Source: Mesorhabditis belari (taxonomy: Eukaryota > Nematoda > Chromadorea > Rhabditida > Rhabditidae). From it: DNA of 64,000 nucleotides. The DNA is taken from NCBI GenBank assembly GCA_958450365.1, contig CAUEEP010000743.1, positions 6,201,001-6,265,000 of the forward strand. The letters run 5' to 3'. Of this stretch, positions 1-11,254 are shown piece after piece. The notes below the pieces were generated by a model. That model did no database searches and had not been told where the DNA came from. It was given only the letters and a program-made list of their open reading frames with translations. The translations under genes and the position numbers were made by a program. Within the stretch, counting starts at the first letter, position 1; the number at the start of each line of letters is the position of its first letter.

Positions 1-830
1 AAATCAATCAATCAAATTCTCCGCAAAATTTGACTCATCAAAGAAAATTTATAGAAATCAATAGAGCTTTTTGAGTTTATAAAAAAAGAAAGGAAAAGAA
101 GACAAGCACTTACATTAATTAATCGAAAAGAGATGAGTGTTTATGGAAGAAAGAAAAAGGGAGAAAATGAAAGAGAAAAGTTGTCATGTGCAGAACATAT
201 GCAGATTCCATCTATTTTACCAACACATTTTTACATTTTTACATTTTTGTCTCTCTTTGTTTTGTTTTACATTTTACATTTTTGTCACTCTGTCTAACGG
301 GGGGAAAAAAAATAAAGATTTCCTGTCTTTTACCTAGTCAATCCCAATTTTTTTTCTCGAGTGTTTACTCATCGACACATTCTGATGCCGATTCTCACTC
401 AAGTTTCTCTCATTTCAAGAAATCTCATTTCATTTTTTTACGTCAATTTTTACGTTTTCTAATTACTCTGTATTCATTTCAAGTTTCCAAAAATCTTGAA
501 TAACTTGGTTAGAGTTGATTCTTAAGCTAGCTAGACTAAGCTTAGACTAAGCGTAGGCTAGCTTAGACTAGCTTAGACTAAGCTTAAGCTAGCTTAGACT
601 AGCTTAGACTAGCTTAGGCTAGCTAGGCTAGCTTAGACTAGCTTAGACTAGCTTAGACTAGCTTAGACTAAGCTTAGGCTAGCGTAGACTAGCTTAGACT
701 AGAGTTTGAAGGCTAGAGTTCGAATCTTCCAATGGTTCTTTTTGAAAAGCTGTCTAATCTTTTTCTTTTCTTAATTGTTTTATCTTAGATTGTCTTATTG
801 TTAGAAATTTTTTTAAATTAAAATTTCCAG
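1..830. other. Non-coding AT-rich stretch
   Basis: No convincing exon is visible. The open frames here are short and low in complexity (Phe/Ser/Cys-rich from T-rich DNA). The stretch ends in a tandem array of AGCTTAGACT-like units at about 523-704, followed by the acceptor of the candidate exon at 831. Confidence 0.5.
523..704. repeat. Tandem repeat, ~10 bp unit AGCTTAGACT
   Basis: Near-perfect copies of a 10-bp unit alternate with variants carrying AGGCTAGCTT. The unit is partly self-complementary (AAGCTT, GCTAGC). There is no coding signal. Confidence 0.85.
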
Positions 831-911
831 AAGGCGGCTGCAAATCAATTAGAGCATGTGAGGCTAACTCCGTGCCGCCCCAAACAATCAACCATTCAGG
901 AAATGCGAGCC
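831..911 (+). CDS. Candidate internal exon, unassigned
   Basis: An 81-base open block sits between a good acceptor (TTTCCAG at 825-830) and a donor GTGAGT at 912. It encodes 27 residues in phase 0 at both ends (starts KAAANQLEHVR, ends TIQEMRA). Base composition is richer in G+C than the surroundings. It joins in frame to the next candidate exon at 5721. I do not recognise the protein. It could be a far 5' exon of the channel gene downstream or belong to a separate gene. Confidence 0.4.
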
Positions 912-1010
912 GTGAGTTCTTTTCAAAAGCATATCTATTGAATTTCTTTGTTTGAAAACTCTCTTAATTTTTGGGATGTGCTTGGTATTCTTTGAGTCAG
1001 AGAAAAAGAA

Positions 1011-1173
1011 TGAGTTATTAAAGAGTTAGAGTTATTAAAGAGTTATTAAAGAGTTATTAAAGAGTTATTGAAGAGTTATTAAAGAGTTATTAAAGAGTTA
1101 CTAAAGAGTTACTAAAGAGTTATTGAAGAGTTATTAAAGAGTTATGAAAGAGTTATTAAAGAGTTATTAAAGA
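1011..1173. repeat. Minisatellite, 11-12 bp AGTTATTAAAG
   Basis: About 14 tandem copies with single-base variants. Seen directly; no coding reading is supported. Confidence 0.85.
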
Positions 1174-1920
1174 GGGAAGTGTCAATTTCCGGGTCAGCAA
1201 TAAATCGCTATTCTTGATGTGTTGGCTATTCTCGTACTTTTTTTTGGTTTAATGATAATGTTGTGTAACCCTTGTCATCACAGCCAAACTCTTTTCATTT
1301 CTCATTTATCCGCAATCTTTTTTTTTGTCTCGATCTCCCCACCATTCTCTTCACTCTCTTCCACTTGATCTGACCCTCTTTCACTCCACAGATCTTTCAC
1401 TATATTAAATAATCGAAGAGCTTCAATGTGTGAATATAAAACCGAGATTTAAAGATTTGATAGATTCGATAGATTCGATAGATTATCGGCTTTGATTCAT
1501 CTGTATTCATATTGATCTTGATTCATTCATTCATCTTGATTCAACTGATCATCTATTTCACTCGACTCAATTCCATATAAAGATCTTGAAATTGGGCGAA
1601 TGCTTAGAGAGAAATAGGGAAAAAAAGGGAATAGAGAGATCGGTTGGTGATGGGAATCGAGAAGGCCGGAAGCCATTAGGGGAAACCACACCACAGTCAC
1701 ACGAGATGCACGAAGCAGCCAAAAATGGCCCTCCTTCTTTTCCTCTTCTTCTCCCTCCTCTTCCTTCACAACGCATAATCCAATTATAATGCCTTTTCCT
1801 CTTCCCTTTTGCCTTTTCCCCATCTCTTTCGATTCCCTGACAAACGGCATTGATCTCTGCTTGAGAACCTTTTTCATGATATAGGCAGATTTTTTCAGCT
1901 TTTTACTATCACTTTTATCA
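1174..1920. other. Intergenic or intronic, nothing assigned
   Basis: Both strands carry open frames of 60-70 codons around 1570-1790, but they lack splice signals and show biased low-complexity composition. No feature is claimed. Confidence 0.4.
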
Positions 1921-2062
1921 TCTACTTTGTTATCTACTATCACATCTACTTTGTCATCTACTATCACATCTACTATCATATCTACTATCACATCTACTAT
2001 CACATCTACTATCACATCTACTATCACATCTACTATCACTACATCTATCACTTTTATCATCT
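1921..2062. repeat. Minisatellite, 12 bp TATCACATCTAC
   Basis: About 11 copies of a 12-bp unit. Because the unit is a multiple of three it creates artificial open frames on the - strand (Asp-Val-Ile-Val repeats). Confidence 0.85.
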
Positions 2063-2584
2063 ACTTTGTCATCTACATTGAAACAATCTAACAGCTTTTT
2101 GTTAAAACTAAAATTGATCTTTTTAAGAACAATGTTGAAAGAGGAATGTGGTTGTGCATGGGATTGGATAATTGTGAAAGCGTGGTGATGGATGAGGTGA
2201 CACCACATTGGTCTCCTTTTCATGCATGAAACCTCTTTCCATTTCATCTTTCCCTAAAAAAAAACTCCTTATGAACACTCGGAACTCTATTTGAGCTCTC
2301 GTTTTTAAGAAATTCTTAATTGAATACTCAAGATCTGATAACTTTCACAATTTCTTATTAATTTCGACTTAATAAACCTCAACTTCCTTAATTTTCGACT
2401 TAATAAACCTCAACCTCGACTTAATAAACCAAAAGGCAACATTTAGTTATAATCTTTTAGTTTATATTTGTTTAAGGAAGCTTAAAAGTTTAATAAAGTG
2501 ATTTGGAGTTTAAAAGAACAAAAAAAGTTCAGAGTCAGCTTGAGGATGAGAATAGAAGTATTGCGGGGAAAAGGATGAAACAGG

Positions 2585-2650
2585 AAAGGCGGGCACGTTT
2601 CGGATCCAATCCACTGAGCGACTAATAGCCCAGGCCAAAATAAGCGGGCC
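2585..2650 (-). tRNA. Possible tRNA-like fragment
   Basis: Read on the - strand, the block contains TAGTCGCTCAGTGG, close to a tRNA D-arm consensus. The rest of the cloverleaf is not evident. At best this is a decayed tRNA-derived fragment. Confidence 0.15.
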
Positions 2651-2815
2651 TGCTTCCCCCTTCTGCAAAAACAAAAGCCACTCACCGATACTCACCAAAA
2701 CCTCTCTCGTCTTTTTCTATCATTTAAAAGGCAGCGAATTCGAAAAGCTTTTGTTTTCTCAGTTTTAGCATTAACCTAAACTTTCCTCTCTTATACAGTT
2801 ATTCAAAAAACCCTA

Positions 2816-3053
2816 GCTGTTCAACAGTACAATTCTCTTCAACAATACAAGCCTACCCAACAGTACAATCCTATCCAACAGTACAATCCTCTTCAACAGT
2901 ACAATTCTCTTCAATAGTGCAATCCTATCCAACAGTACAATCCTCTTCAACAATACAATCCTATCCAACAATACAATCCTATCCAACAGTACAATCCTAT
3001 CCAACAGTACAATCCTATCCAACAGTACAATCCTCTTCAACAATACAATTCCT
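2816..3053. repeat. Minisatellite, 17 bp CAACAGTACAATCCTAT
   Basis: About 14 copies of a 16-17 bp unit with alternating CCTAT and CCTCTT variants. The - strand open frame through it (Ile-Val-Leu-Leu repeats) is a product of the repeat. Confidence 0.85.
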
Positions 3054-3603
3054 ATATTAACCTCATGATTAACTGAAGTAGATTTCTTGTGATTCAACTT
3101 GAGATCCCTATCTTTTCTCTCAAACCACTTCTCCCTTGAGCCAAAAAGGCGCTTTTCCCGGAGTATTTGATTACTTGTAAATATGGACTCAGCTCCTTCT
3201 TTTTCTTCTTTTTCTTCTTCTATCTTCATCTCTTTTATTCACAGGATCAAAAAAGAAAAAAAAAGGATCTCGGCCTTTTTTATAGCCCAAGAACACTAAG
3301 GGAAAATTGAGAGAAAAGAACGAATCATCGAATGCCTTTTGCTTCTCAAAAAGCCTTTTCTTCAGACGCCTCCTCTTCCCTTCAATCCTTTTCTACCAAC
3401 TTAACCTATTCACTTATCAGAAAAGCTTCTAGTTTGACTACTGCTGAAAACTGGGTTCAAATTTTCATAGAAAACAAAATCTCCTCTTTTATACTAACTT
3501 TTTCATTTCGAATTTTTACAATTGATCTTCTTAGCCTTTTTTAAGAAAGCCTTTTAAGCCCTTTAATTATAAGAATAGCTTACAGAAAGTAATTATAATT
3601 AAT

Positions 3604-3728
3604 TATAAGCCTTCTTAGCCTTCATAGCCTTCCTAGCCTTCATAGCCTTCTTAGCCTTCTTAGCCTTCTTAGCCTTCTTAGCCTTCTTAGCCTTCATAGC
3701 CTTCTTAGCCTTCTTAGCCTTCTTAGAC
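3604..3728. repeat. Minisatellite, 9 bp TTCTTAGCC
   Basis: About 14 copies of a 9-bp unit. It is flanked on both sides by the same sequence (TTAATTATAAGAATAGCTTACAG at about 3560 and 3730), so the array sits inside a direct duplication. Confidence 0.85.
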
Positions 3729-4153
3729 CTTTAATTATAAGAATAGCTTACAGAAAGTTTAAAAGAATTAAGTGATTTAATAAAATCTTTGGAAAAGAAA
3801 TCTATTACCTCATTATTCATTAGCAAAACAAATTTTAAGATTGAATATTTTTGGATTCAAATTTCTCTGTCAATAACCCAAACGAACTAACCTGTAGCTT
3901 CTATAGTTTTGTATAGAAATGATTGATCGAAGATGAAAACTCTCGTTTTTCATTATTCATTAGCAAAACTTAAGCAAAGCTTAAGCTTTGAATGTTTTTT
4001 TTTGAATCGAGTTTTCTCTGTAACTAACCAAATCACCTGGAGTCCATTTCTCTATCTCTCTCTCTACTTTTTCTCTTCTCATCTTTCTAATTTTTCCATA
4101 TTTTCACCAATATTAGACCAAATTCTATCTAAAAAATTGATTCAGAATCTTCA

Positions 4154-4440
4154 ATGGGAACAAGGGAAACATGGGGGAAACATAGGCCAACGAATAGAAT
4201 AGCAAATCGACGTTCAAGACAAATTTGTGAAGCAGATAAAAGAGAATTGAGAAGAAGGGGCGGGAAATCTAAAAGAATTGAAACGAGATGAAAATAAGAG
4301 AGACTTTTCAAAGTCAAAGTTTGATGGTTTAGAAGTTGAATCTATAGATAAATGGACACAAAGAATTCTCTCGTTTTTGAATCAGTATCCAACGGCTACT
4401 AATTGTGTCGACTGCGGCTCGACTACTCTTTTCTCTCTTT
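4154..4440 (+). CDS. Coding-like fragment, possibly frameshifted
   Basis: An open frame from ATG 4154 reads a basic segment (starts MGTRETWGKH, then many Arg/Lys) to a stop near 4270. A second frame, shifted by one base, continues from about 4278 through IDKWTQRILSF to a CVDCG motif at about 4400. The amino-acid mix is more protein-like than the flanks. Acceptor TTCAG at 4141-4145 lies just upstream. The two frames could be one decayed gene or two exons with a missed intron. No family is assigned. Confidence 0.25.
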
Positions 4441-4973
4441 CACATTTTCCCGATTTTTTTCCAAGAAATCATATCTCTTTCTTTTTCCAGATATGCTCAA
4501 TTAGGAAAATTCATTTTAAAATCATTTTCTTAGCTTAGCATAATTCAATTCTTATTCTTTAGAAATTAATTACTTTTTTCTGAATTTTTTGACACTTTTT
4601 CTTGACTTTACTCGATTCTTTTGATCAATTTTCTTGTAAATTTAGATTAGATGTTAGAGAATTGAATGAGCTCAGCTTTTCGTCGTGTCCGGTTGGCTTT
4701 TTTTTCATTTCGAGCTTTCTTTTAAGCTTTTCTCACTCTGATTTCTACGCCTAATTAAGTCTCATATTGTGGTTGACGCCTTTAGAGAAAAGCTTTAAAG
4801 AGAAGCTTTAAAGAAAGGCTTTAAAGAAAAGCTTTAAAGAAAAGCTTTAAAGAAAGGCCACACTTCTCACCTCCCTTTTCCCCCTCTCTCATTCCCATTC
4901 ATTTTACCACAAGAAATAAATAAACCGAAACCTTAAGCCATTAAAAGTAAAATGAATTTTGTTTTCTTGTATT

Positions 4974-5455
4974 TACCGTAAATACTGTAATAGTACCCTA
5001 CCCCCATAATGACGGTGCGGAGTGTTGCGTAGTCTAGCTTTGACTACTGAAAGAATAGTTTTTGTACTTTATAAGCTATATACTATTCTTTGTAAGCTTT
5101 ATAAATACTATTATTTATTAGCTTTTATTTGCTAGCTACTTTGCTAGTTACTATAAGTTTTTCTAAAAGATTATAAGCAAAAATTATTACCGTAAATACT
5201 ATAATAATACCCCACCCCCTCGTACAGTCGCGTAGTCGCAAAAGTTTTTTAGTATTTCATTTTTTTCAAAGCACCCGTACTTTCAAAAAATGCGTCTTTG
5301 GTATCAAAAAATAGCCCTGAATTTCAGCTATTTTTTGATACCTAAGCGCGCATTGTAGCATAAACCAGTGTCGAGAAAAACTCGTTCAAAGCTAGACTAC
5401 GCAACACTCTGCACCGTCATTATGGGGGTGGGGTACTATTACAGTATTTACAGTA
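4974..5455. mobile_element. TACCGTA-family MITE (nested pair)
   Basis: A palindromic element begins TACCGTAAATACTGTAATAG and ends in the complementary TATTACAGTATTTA. A second start of the same family lies inside at about 5188. Inner blocks (GACGGTGCGGAGTGTTGCGT and its complement; TATCAAAAAATAGC...GCTATTTTTTGATA) form a long hairpin. There is no coding capacity. Related copies are at 22148, 31727, 32122 and 36611. Confidence 0.8.
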
Positions 5456-5720
5456 TTTTTATTTACTTTCCACTAATGATCAACAATGATTTCTTTTTTT
5501 ATTTTTATTATTATTTCACAATTCTATGCTTCTATAGTTTTGTATAGAAATGGTTGATCGAAGATGAAAACTGCCGTTTTTGGCGGCCGCGATTGTGACG
5601 AGGGAATCCACACTCTTCAGGTAAATCAAAAAGCTCAATCTGAGTGCCACTCGAATAGATTTCTTGTCTATTTTTATCAACGAAGAGTGAAAGAATGAAG
5701 GGGAAGTTAGAAATGTGCAG

Positions 5721-5846
5721 GTGGCTGGCCCTCCGTCACTCACTTTCACCCCACCGTCGTCGCTGTCGGCCGGTCAACAGGCTCCGCATCGCCGCTCGGC
5801 CACCAACCCGAGACCGCATTCAAGACGCGCCAGTCGGATGCACAAT
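5721..5846 (+). CDS. Candidate internal exon, Arg/Ser/Pro-rich
   Basis: A 126-base block, strikingly GC-rich against its surroundings, lies between the acceptor TGTGCAG and the donor GTGAGT at 5847. It encodes 42 residues, phase 0 in and out, beginning VAGPPSLTFTPP and ending in a basic run RRASRMHN. It is probably a disordered cytoplasmic segment. It is compatible in phase with the exons at 831 and 8653. It may be a 5' exon of the ERG channel gene, whose N-terminal regions are often Arg/Ser-rich, but this is inference. Confidence 0.45.
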
Positions 5847-6683
5847 GTGAGTGATTTTACTGCACGATTGCCGATTGCCGATTGCCAAGCAATCGGTTTA
5901 ATCTTGGGAAAACTCGAACTTGGCAACTCTTTAGTAGAATATAGGAATTTTTTTGTTGTAAACTTTGTACTATCGTTAGTGAGTGAAGAGAATGGATTTG
6001 TGGTTATTTAGATTAAAAAAAGCCGATTCAAAATCTCCAAAAACTCTTGTTTTTCTTGTGATCAAGTGGAAATGATTGAAGATTCATGAAAAGCTTTTCG
6101 TTCTCAAACAACTCAAAACTTTTTGAGTTGTTCTGTTCACTCCCATGGGAGATCAATTGTCAACCAAAAACTCGTTGATTCCTTGTCCCCATTGAACACT
6201 GAAAATCTTTTACTCAGCTTCTTTACTGAAGATTTCTGTTTTTAATCGAATTCCATCTATTTTTTTAGAGTCAATATTGAAAGGATTTTTGTTGAGAATT
6301 GCTTGATTCTTTCGAGACACGAGATTTTCAAATCTATTTAGTAGATAAAGCTCCTCTCTATTACCCTCGAACTGATTCATCGTTTCGATTTCTCTCCTTT
6401 TCTTCAAATAGCAACATCTCCTCCTTCCATTGCTCATTAACCCTCACCCAGGCTTTTCATTCTTTTTCTATAGCCTCTAATTTGAGTTGTAATTTTTAAG
6501 ATTTCCATTTCCAACAACAGATTCTTTTCGGTTTTAACTTTAAAAAGTGGTAAATATTTTTCAAAAACAGTCGTTTCAATGATGAAAGGGGATTGGTCTT
6601 GTTGCTTTGTTGTAGATGAAGCTATGATTATCGAGTAGCTATGAATATGGATAAAGTAAAATAAATTAAAGAATGAAAAAAAT

Positions 6684-6764
6684 TTCCGGAGAGGGAATCG
6701 AACCCCTGACCTCCATTGAATCGAGCGTCTCCCAAGCAGATGCTTTAACCACTGAGCTATCTGG
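6684..6764 (-). tRNA. tRNA-like sequence with long variable region
   Basis: The - strand reads GATAGCTCAGTGGTTAAAGC (D-arm) and then CAGGGGTTCGATTCCC (T-arm), with a longer than usual stretch between anticodon region and T-stem, as in class II tRNAs. The acceptor stem pairs at about five of seven positions and the anticodon stem is weak. Reading the loop as TTGGGAG would give anticodon GGG. It resembles the + strand copies at 60955 and 61106. It is probably a tRNA-derived repeat or pseudogene rather than a working tRNA. Confidence 0.4.
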
Positions 6765-7257
6765 TATCTGTTTGCCAAAGAAGAAAAAGGGTATACAACA
6801 GGGAAGAGAAAGGAAAAGACACAGATTTAAGGTCAAGACTAGAAGTTAGACTATAAATTCATTAAAGGATTGATAAATTTATTGATCAGTACATAAACTC
6901 ACAGTTAGGCAAGATCTAAATCTAAAATTTGATAGCTTCTCCCAACAAAATTAACTATTAAATCATTTAGGTTGTGAAAAAAACTAGTTTTGTAACATAT
7001 TCACTAGAAAATGATCATTTTTTTGTCCTTTTGCCCGATTGAACCCATAAAATATCTGAAGTTGAAGAGATTTCGTTTCTTCTTGAGAAGACCACTCAAT
7101 GACGATAATTTGTTGTTTTTGAATGGAAAAGGGGAATTAGAGAACCTGTCAAAATGAATTCCGGATTGGGGAAGTTGAGAGTCTGGACGCTTTTGCTTCT
7201 TTTCCTTTAAAAATTAAAAACATTTTAACAGAAATTCTCTGTCAGAGTGAAATTTCA

Positions 7258-7725
7258 TAGTGAATCCCTTTATTGTAAATCCCTTTATTATAAATCCCTT
7301 TACTGTAAATCCCTTTAATGTAAATCCCTTTATTGTAAATCCCTTTACTGTCAATCCCTTTACTGTAAATCCGTTTACTGTCAATCCCTTTACTGTCAAT
7401 CCCTTTACTGTAAATCCCTTTATTGTAAATCCCTTTATTGTAAATCCCTTTATTGTAAATCCCTTTATTATAAATCCCTTTATCCGTAATCCCTTTACTG
7501 TCAATCCGTTTACTGTCAATCCCTTTACTGTCAATCCCTTTATTGTCAATCCGTTTATTGTAAATCCCTTTATTATAAATCCCTTTATCCGTAATCCCTT
7601 TAATGTAAATCCCTTTACTGTCAATCCGTTTACTGTCAATCCCTTTACTGTCAATCCCTTTATTGTCAATCCCTTTACTGTAAATCCGTTTATTGTAAAT
7701 CCCTTTATCCGTAATCCGTTTATTA
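7258..7725. repeat. Minisatellite, 15 bp TAAATCCCTTTATTG
   Basis: About 31 copies of a 15-bp unit with variants at three sites (TAAA/TCAA, CCC/CCG, ATTG/ACTG/TCCG). Since 15 is a multiple of 3, several frames stay open on both strands for 150-180 codons. These are not genes. Confidence 0.9.
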
Positions 7726-8467
7726 ACCTTTTTCCTTTTCATGAACACATTTTTAAAATTCAATTTTGTGTTCAAAATTTTGCGTGAAAGATTCAAAAAA
7801 AGAATTTGAATGATAGCTAGTTGGGTAATGATGACATTTTGATGAAATGAAATAAAATGATTTCAGAAATTGAAAACATTTTCTTTCGATATTGTTGAGG
7901 TAATGCAATGAAGTGAGATTCAAAAAAGGAAAAAAAAGGAACGATAATTAAGAAACGAGGGTTGGAGTCAATTCAATCATTCTAGCCAAAGATCGTTTTT
8001 AGCCCCAATTTTTGAACAAATCATTTGATAGGATGGCTTTAAGTTTAGTAATTCAAAGACAAACGAATAGTTAGATTAGAAACATCGATATTCAAGTAGT
8101 CATCAAATTCTTTTCTTTTTTTGCTGAGGTGGTTGAAGTGTGTGAGGGAAAGCCTTGTCGAGCTTTTGTTTTCTCCTCCTTCACCTCCACATCTCACCTC
8201 TTTTTCCTCTTCTTTTTTTTCTTCTTCTTTTTCTTCTTCTTTTCCTTCTTCTTTTTCTTCTTCTTTTTCAAAACACACCGTTTTTCCGCACTCTTTTCAA
8301 CATTTTAACAACGTAGATCTTTCAGAGAAAACATTTAAAGAAAATGACTGAATTTTTTTCGATCTTAAGATCTTGCTGATCGATCTTGACTAATCTTGCT
8401 GATCTTGACTTCGAGATCTCGCTGATTCTTTATTATTTCAATTCTTCTTCGGAAGCTTTCATGACCT

Positions 8468-8545
8468 CCATGGCCCACTGGTTTAAGACCTGTGTAGCTT
8501 AGTCGGGAGGTCAAGGCTTCAATCCCGCCACCCGCCAATTTGATC
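8468..8545 (+). tRNA. tRNA-like repeat, degenerate
   Basis: Contains CATGGCCCACTGGTTTAAG (D-arm-like) and GGCTTCAATCCCGCC (T-arm-like) at tRNA spacing with an enlarged variable region. Acceptor pairing is poor. It is likely a tRNA-derived SINE fragment. Confidence 0.3.
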
Positions 8546-8652
8546 CAATCTAGGTCTTTTTTTTCCATATATGGTATTTCCTCTATATTTGTGTATTGTT
8601 TGTATCATATTATTCTTGTGAATAAGTATTTAAAAAAATGATTTCTTTGTAG

Positions 8653-8744
8653 TATGTGCTATGTTGCTTTCGGGGAATCGCTTTGAAAAATTCCGAAAGA
8701 AGAAGCCGACGCTCACCGTTCTCGTGTCGAACGGATATTTTCGG
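8653..8744 (+). CDS. Candidate exon, two readable frames
   Basis: An open block follows the acceptor TTGTAG and ends at a donor GTGAGG at 8745. In frame 1 (phase 0 in, 2 out) it reads through SERRSRRSPFSCRTDIFG. In another frame an ATG at 8660 opens a Lys-rich segment with TLTVLVSNGYFR (phase 0 out). Both are free of stops and composition favours coding. Frame 1 fits the phase chain with 5721 and 9172. I cannot choose between an internal exon and an alternative first exon. Confidence 0.35.
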
Positions 8745-8884
8745 GTGAGGTTCAAGAACAGGTATCGATAAGTGTTTTTTTGGGGATTTTGTTCAGTATT
8801 CACTTAAAGTAGTGGACTGTTAGCGGGATAAAAAGTTTCATCTATTTGCACTGATTCTTTTGACTTTTCTGATCACTGCACTTT

Positions 8885-9177
8885 ATTGGTACTTTATTAG
8901 AGTGATTATTGGTACTTTATTAGAGTGATTATTGGTACTTTATTAGAGTTATTAGTGCTTTACATCTTCATTCTCTTACTCGTTTGTCTTCAGAAGATTT
9001 GTAGATTTTATGAAGCTTTTGTAGATCTTATAAAGATCTTATGAAGCTTTTGTAGATCTTATGAAGCTTACAAGTTGTAGATCTTATAAAGATCTACAAG
9101 TTGTAGATATTATAAAGATCTACAAGGTGTAGATATTATAAAGATCTTCTAAAGATCTACAAGTTTTCTAGATCTAA
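8885..9177. repeat. Tandem repeats (ATTGGTACTTTATTAGAGTG; TGTAGATCTTATAAAGATC)
   Basis: A short array of 20-bp units at 8885-8950 is followed by several copies of a palindromic AGATCTTATAAAGATCT unit at about 8998-9177. Confidence 0.75.
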
Positions 9178-9214
9178 AGTGATGGGTGAGGCCGCTAAGG
9201 GCGCCCAATTATGG
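9172..9214 (+). CDS. Candidate short exon
   Basis: After the acceptor TTTTCTAG, a 43-base block reads SKVMGEAAKGAQLW and ends at a good donor GTGAGT (phase 2 in, 0 out). The ATG at 9182 could also start an alternative first exon. It is short, so support comes only from the splice sites and phase. Confidence 0.25.
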
Positions 9215-9776
9215 GTGAGTCTCGGATTGCTTCTTTTCCCCACACATCTCCATCCTCTTTTCCACCGAATCCAACACTTGTTTCCTTTTTCCCCGTAAAT
9301 CCATTTGTATCTCTTACAATCAGAAATAGATTACAATCATTGCAATCATTTTTTTGCTTCTTTTCCCCCAGAATCTTTAACTTCTTCTTTTCTTTGTTTC
9401 TTTTCTTTATTTCTTTTCTTTGTTTCTTTTCCTATCGAGTGTTCTCTTAATGAAATCATTCAGGGTCATAGTCTTTTGCTGAGAATATTTCCCCAAGATT
9501 CTATGCACTTTATCCGGCATCATTTACCCCCCTTCACAATTCTTTTTCTAGTCTCAAAACCTTTCACTCTGTCGATGGAAAATGCGGCTTTAACGGTGAG
9601 GTGCATGAAGGTCCATTCTCTTTCAACTCTTTTAATCTTTTCCCTAAAATCTCACTAGCTTTTCTCGTGAAACAAAAGCGTATGAATACGGTATGAACTC
9701 ACCGTGCCAACGCGGCACTCACCATTTCAAGCAAATTGTTGACTCTTTAAAATTTGAGATTCCTAAATTCTTTGAA

Positions 9777-10178
9777 ATGAATTCGGCTAGAGAGCATCTT
9801 TTGGCTACGACTGATGGAATTGATGGAACTGATGGAATTGATGGAATTGATGGAACTGATCGAACTGATCGAATTGATCGAACTGATCGAATTGATCGAA
9901 CTGATCGAACTGATCAAACTCGATACACTGTTCATTTCGATTTTTCTGATGTGACCCCAAATGGAGAGCGATTAAAGCGAAGGAAATCATTTGAAGAAAA
10001 TATGGGAGTGATCGAGATGGATGAAAGGGGAGTGAGGAAGAGTCACAGTGATTTCGATTGGGAGAAGACTGGAGATGATGAGCGGATCGAGTCTCGCGAT
10101 TCACTTCTCCGACTCACTAATCGTCGTCCTCTCGCTCGTGAGGACACTCGAATGGTTCTCCAATCTGGAATCAGAGAG
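9777..10178 (+). CDS. Candidate first exon with Asp/Thr/Ile repeat
   Basis: From ATG 9777 an open frame runs 134 codons to a donor at 10179 in phase 0. It opens MNSAREHLLATT. A nine-base microsatellite (GATGGAACT and GATCGAACT variants) then encodes repeated Asp-Gly-Ile/Thr and Asp-Arg-Ile/Thr. After this it becomes complex and protein-like: RYTVHFDFSDVTPNGERL, KRRKSFEENMG, KSHSDFDWEK, RPLAREDTRMVL. The acidic/basic mix suggests a soluble cytoplasmic segment. A phase-0 donor would let it splice into downstream phase-0 exons. I do not recognise a domain. Confidence 0.5.
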
Positions 10179-10891
10179 GTGATATATATTTTTTTGAAGA
10201 ATTTTCTGTGTTTCTTCTGTTTCTTGTTGAAATCTTGTAAATTCGACTTTTCATCATTGAGCACCGAGGGGAGAAAGGGACGGAGACCACCCATATAGTT
10301 TCTAAATTGTTATCTAACTCTTCCACAGGATATAATTTTGTTTTTATTTTAGTAATAGACAACTCAGCTTCACGTAAGCACTCATGTCTCAATAATTAGA
10401 GAAAATTAGATGTTAGAAGCTCTAATACGAAAAAAAAAATCCCTGATTGAACTTTCTTGAAGTTTTCTTTTTAAGAAAAAGATAAAAAGAGAGAATGTCT
10501 GAGGTAAAAGGAAAGCAATTGTGGTGTTGAAGAAGAAAAGAAAAGAAAAGAAGAAAAGAAAAGAAAAAAGAAAAGAAAAGAAGAAAAGAAGAAAAGAAAT
10601 GTCTTTGGATAATTAAAAAAAGCGGCCTTTTTTTTGTGCTAGCAGCTCCCAGAGGAATTCAAGATATGATGAGAGATCGTTGTTTTAAAAATCCCATTTA
10701 CGGAGATAGATTTGTAAGAAACATCGCCCAACCAAATAACAGAGTCATTCGTTGTTGAAAACGAGGGGATATTGAGGTGGAGAAGAGGTGGAGAAGAGGT
10801 GGGAGAAGGGGGGCAAAGCGCAGTCATTTATTCGTCAACATATTTGAAATCCCCCATTTTGTCTAGAAGCTATTGATTGTACGATGATGAA

Positions 10892-11035
10892 GCGATGAAC
10901 GGTGGATCAATTCCAAGGATTCGAGTCGAATTGATCGATGAAGAAAGGCCGGCTTTTATTGTCAAGTCGATTCTCAAAAAGAGGATTACTTTACTTGCGC
11001 CCATCAAAGAGGACTCAAGCTTTGAATCTGATACG
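10892..11035 (+). CDS. Candidate alternative first exon
   Basis: ATG 10892 opens 48 codons (starts MNGGSIPRIRVELIDEERP, then VKSILKKRITLLAPIKED) ending at a donor GTAAAC in phase 0. An in-frame stop just upstream (10874) argues that this is a start exon rather than an internal one. It is probably a distinct 5' end of a downstream gene. The function is unknown. Confidence 0.35.
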
Positions 11036-11254
11036 GTAAACACTCGGGTCGCATTTTTCAATTCCTCTTTTAGATCTTTTTTCTTGCTTTCACAGTATTG
11101 TAAAATCTATTGTTTACTGGTTTCCATTTCAATTGAAAATTTGATCTTTTTCTTCAAGATCTTGATCTAAAGCTTGATCTAAAGCTTGATCTCGAAGACT
11201 TGAAGTCTTGAATCTTTAGTGAAAGTCATTGAGAGTTTATCGTGAATTCTAGCT

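Noticed and set aside
1527..2060. 177-codon - strand frame (Asp-Val-Ile-Val repeats)
   Set aside because: Driven by a 12-bp repeat plus T/C-rich sequence; no splice support.
7214..7796. Long open frames on both strands (150-184 codons)
   Set aside because: They come from a 15-bp minisatellite whose unit length is a multiple of three. There is no start context, splice signal or complexity.
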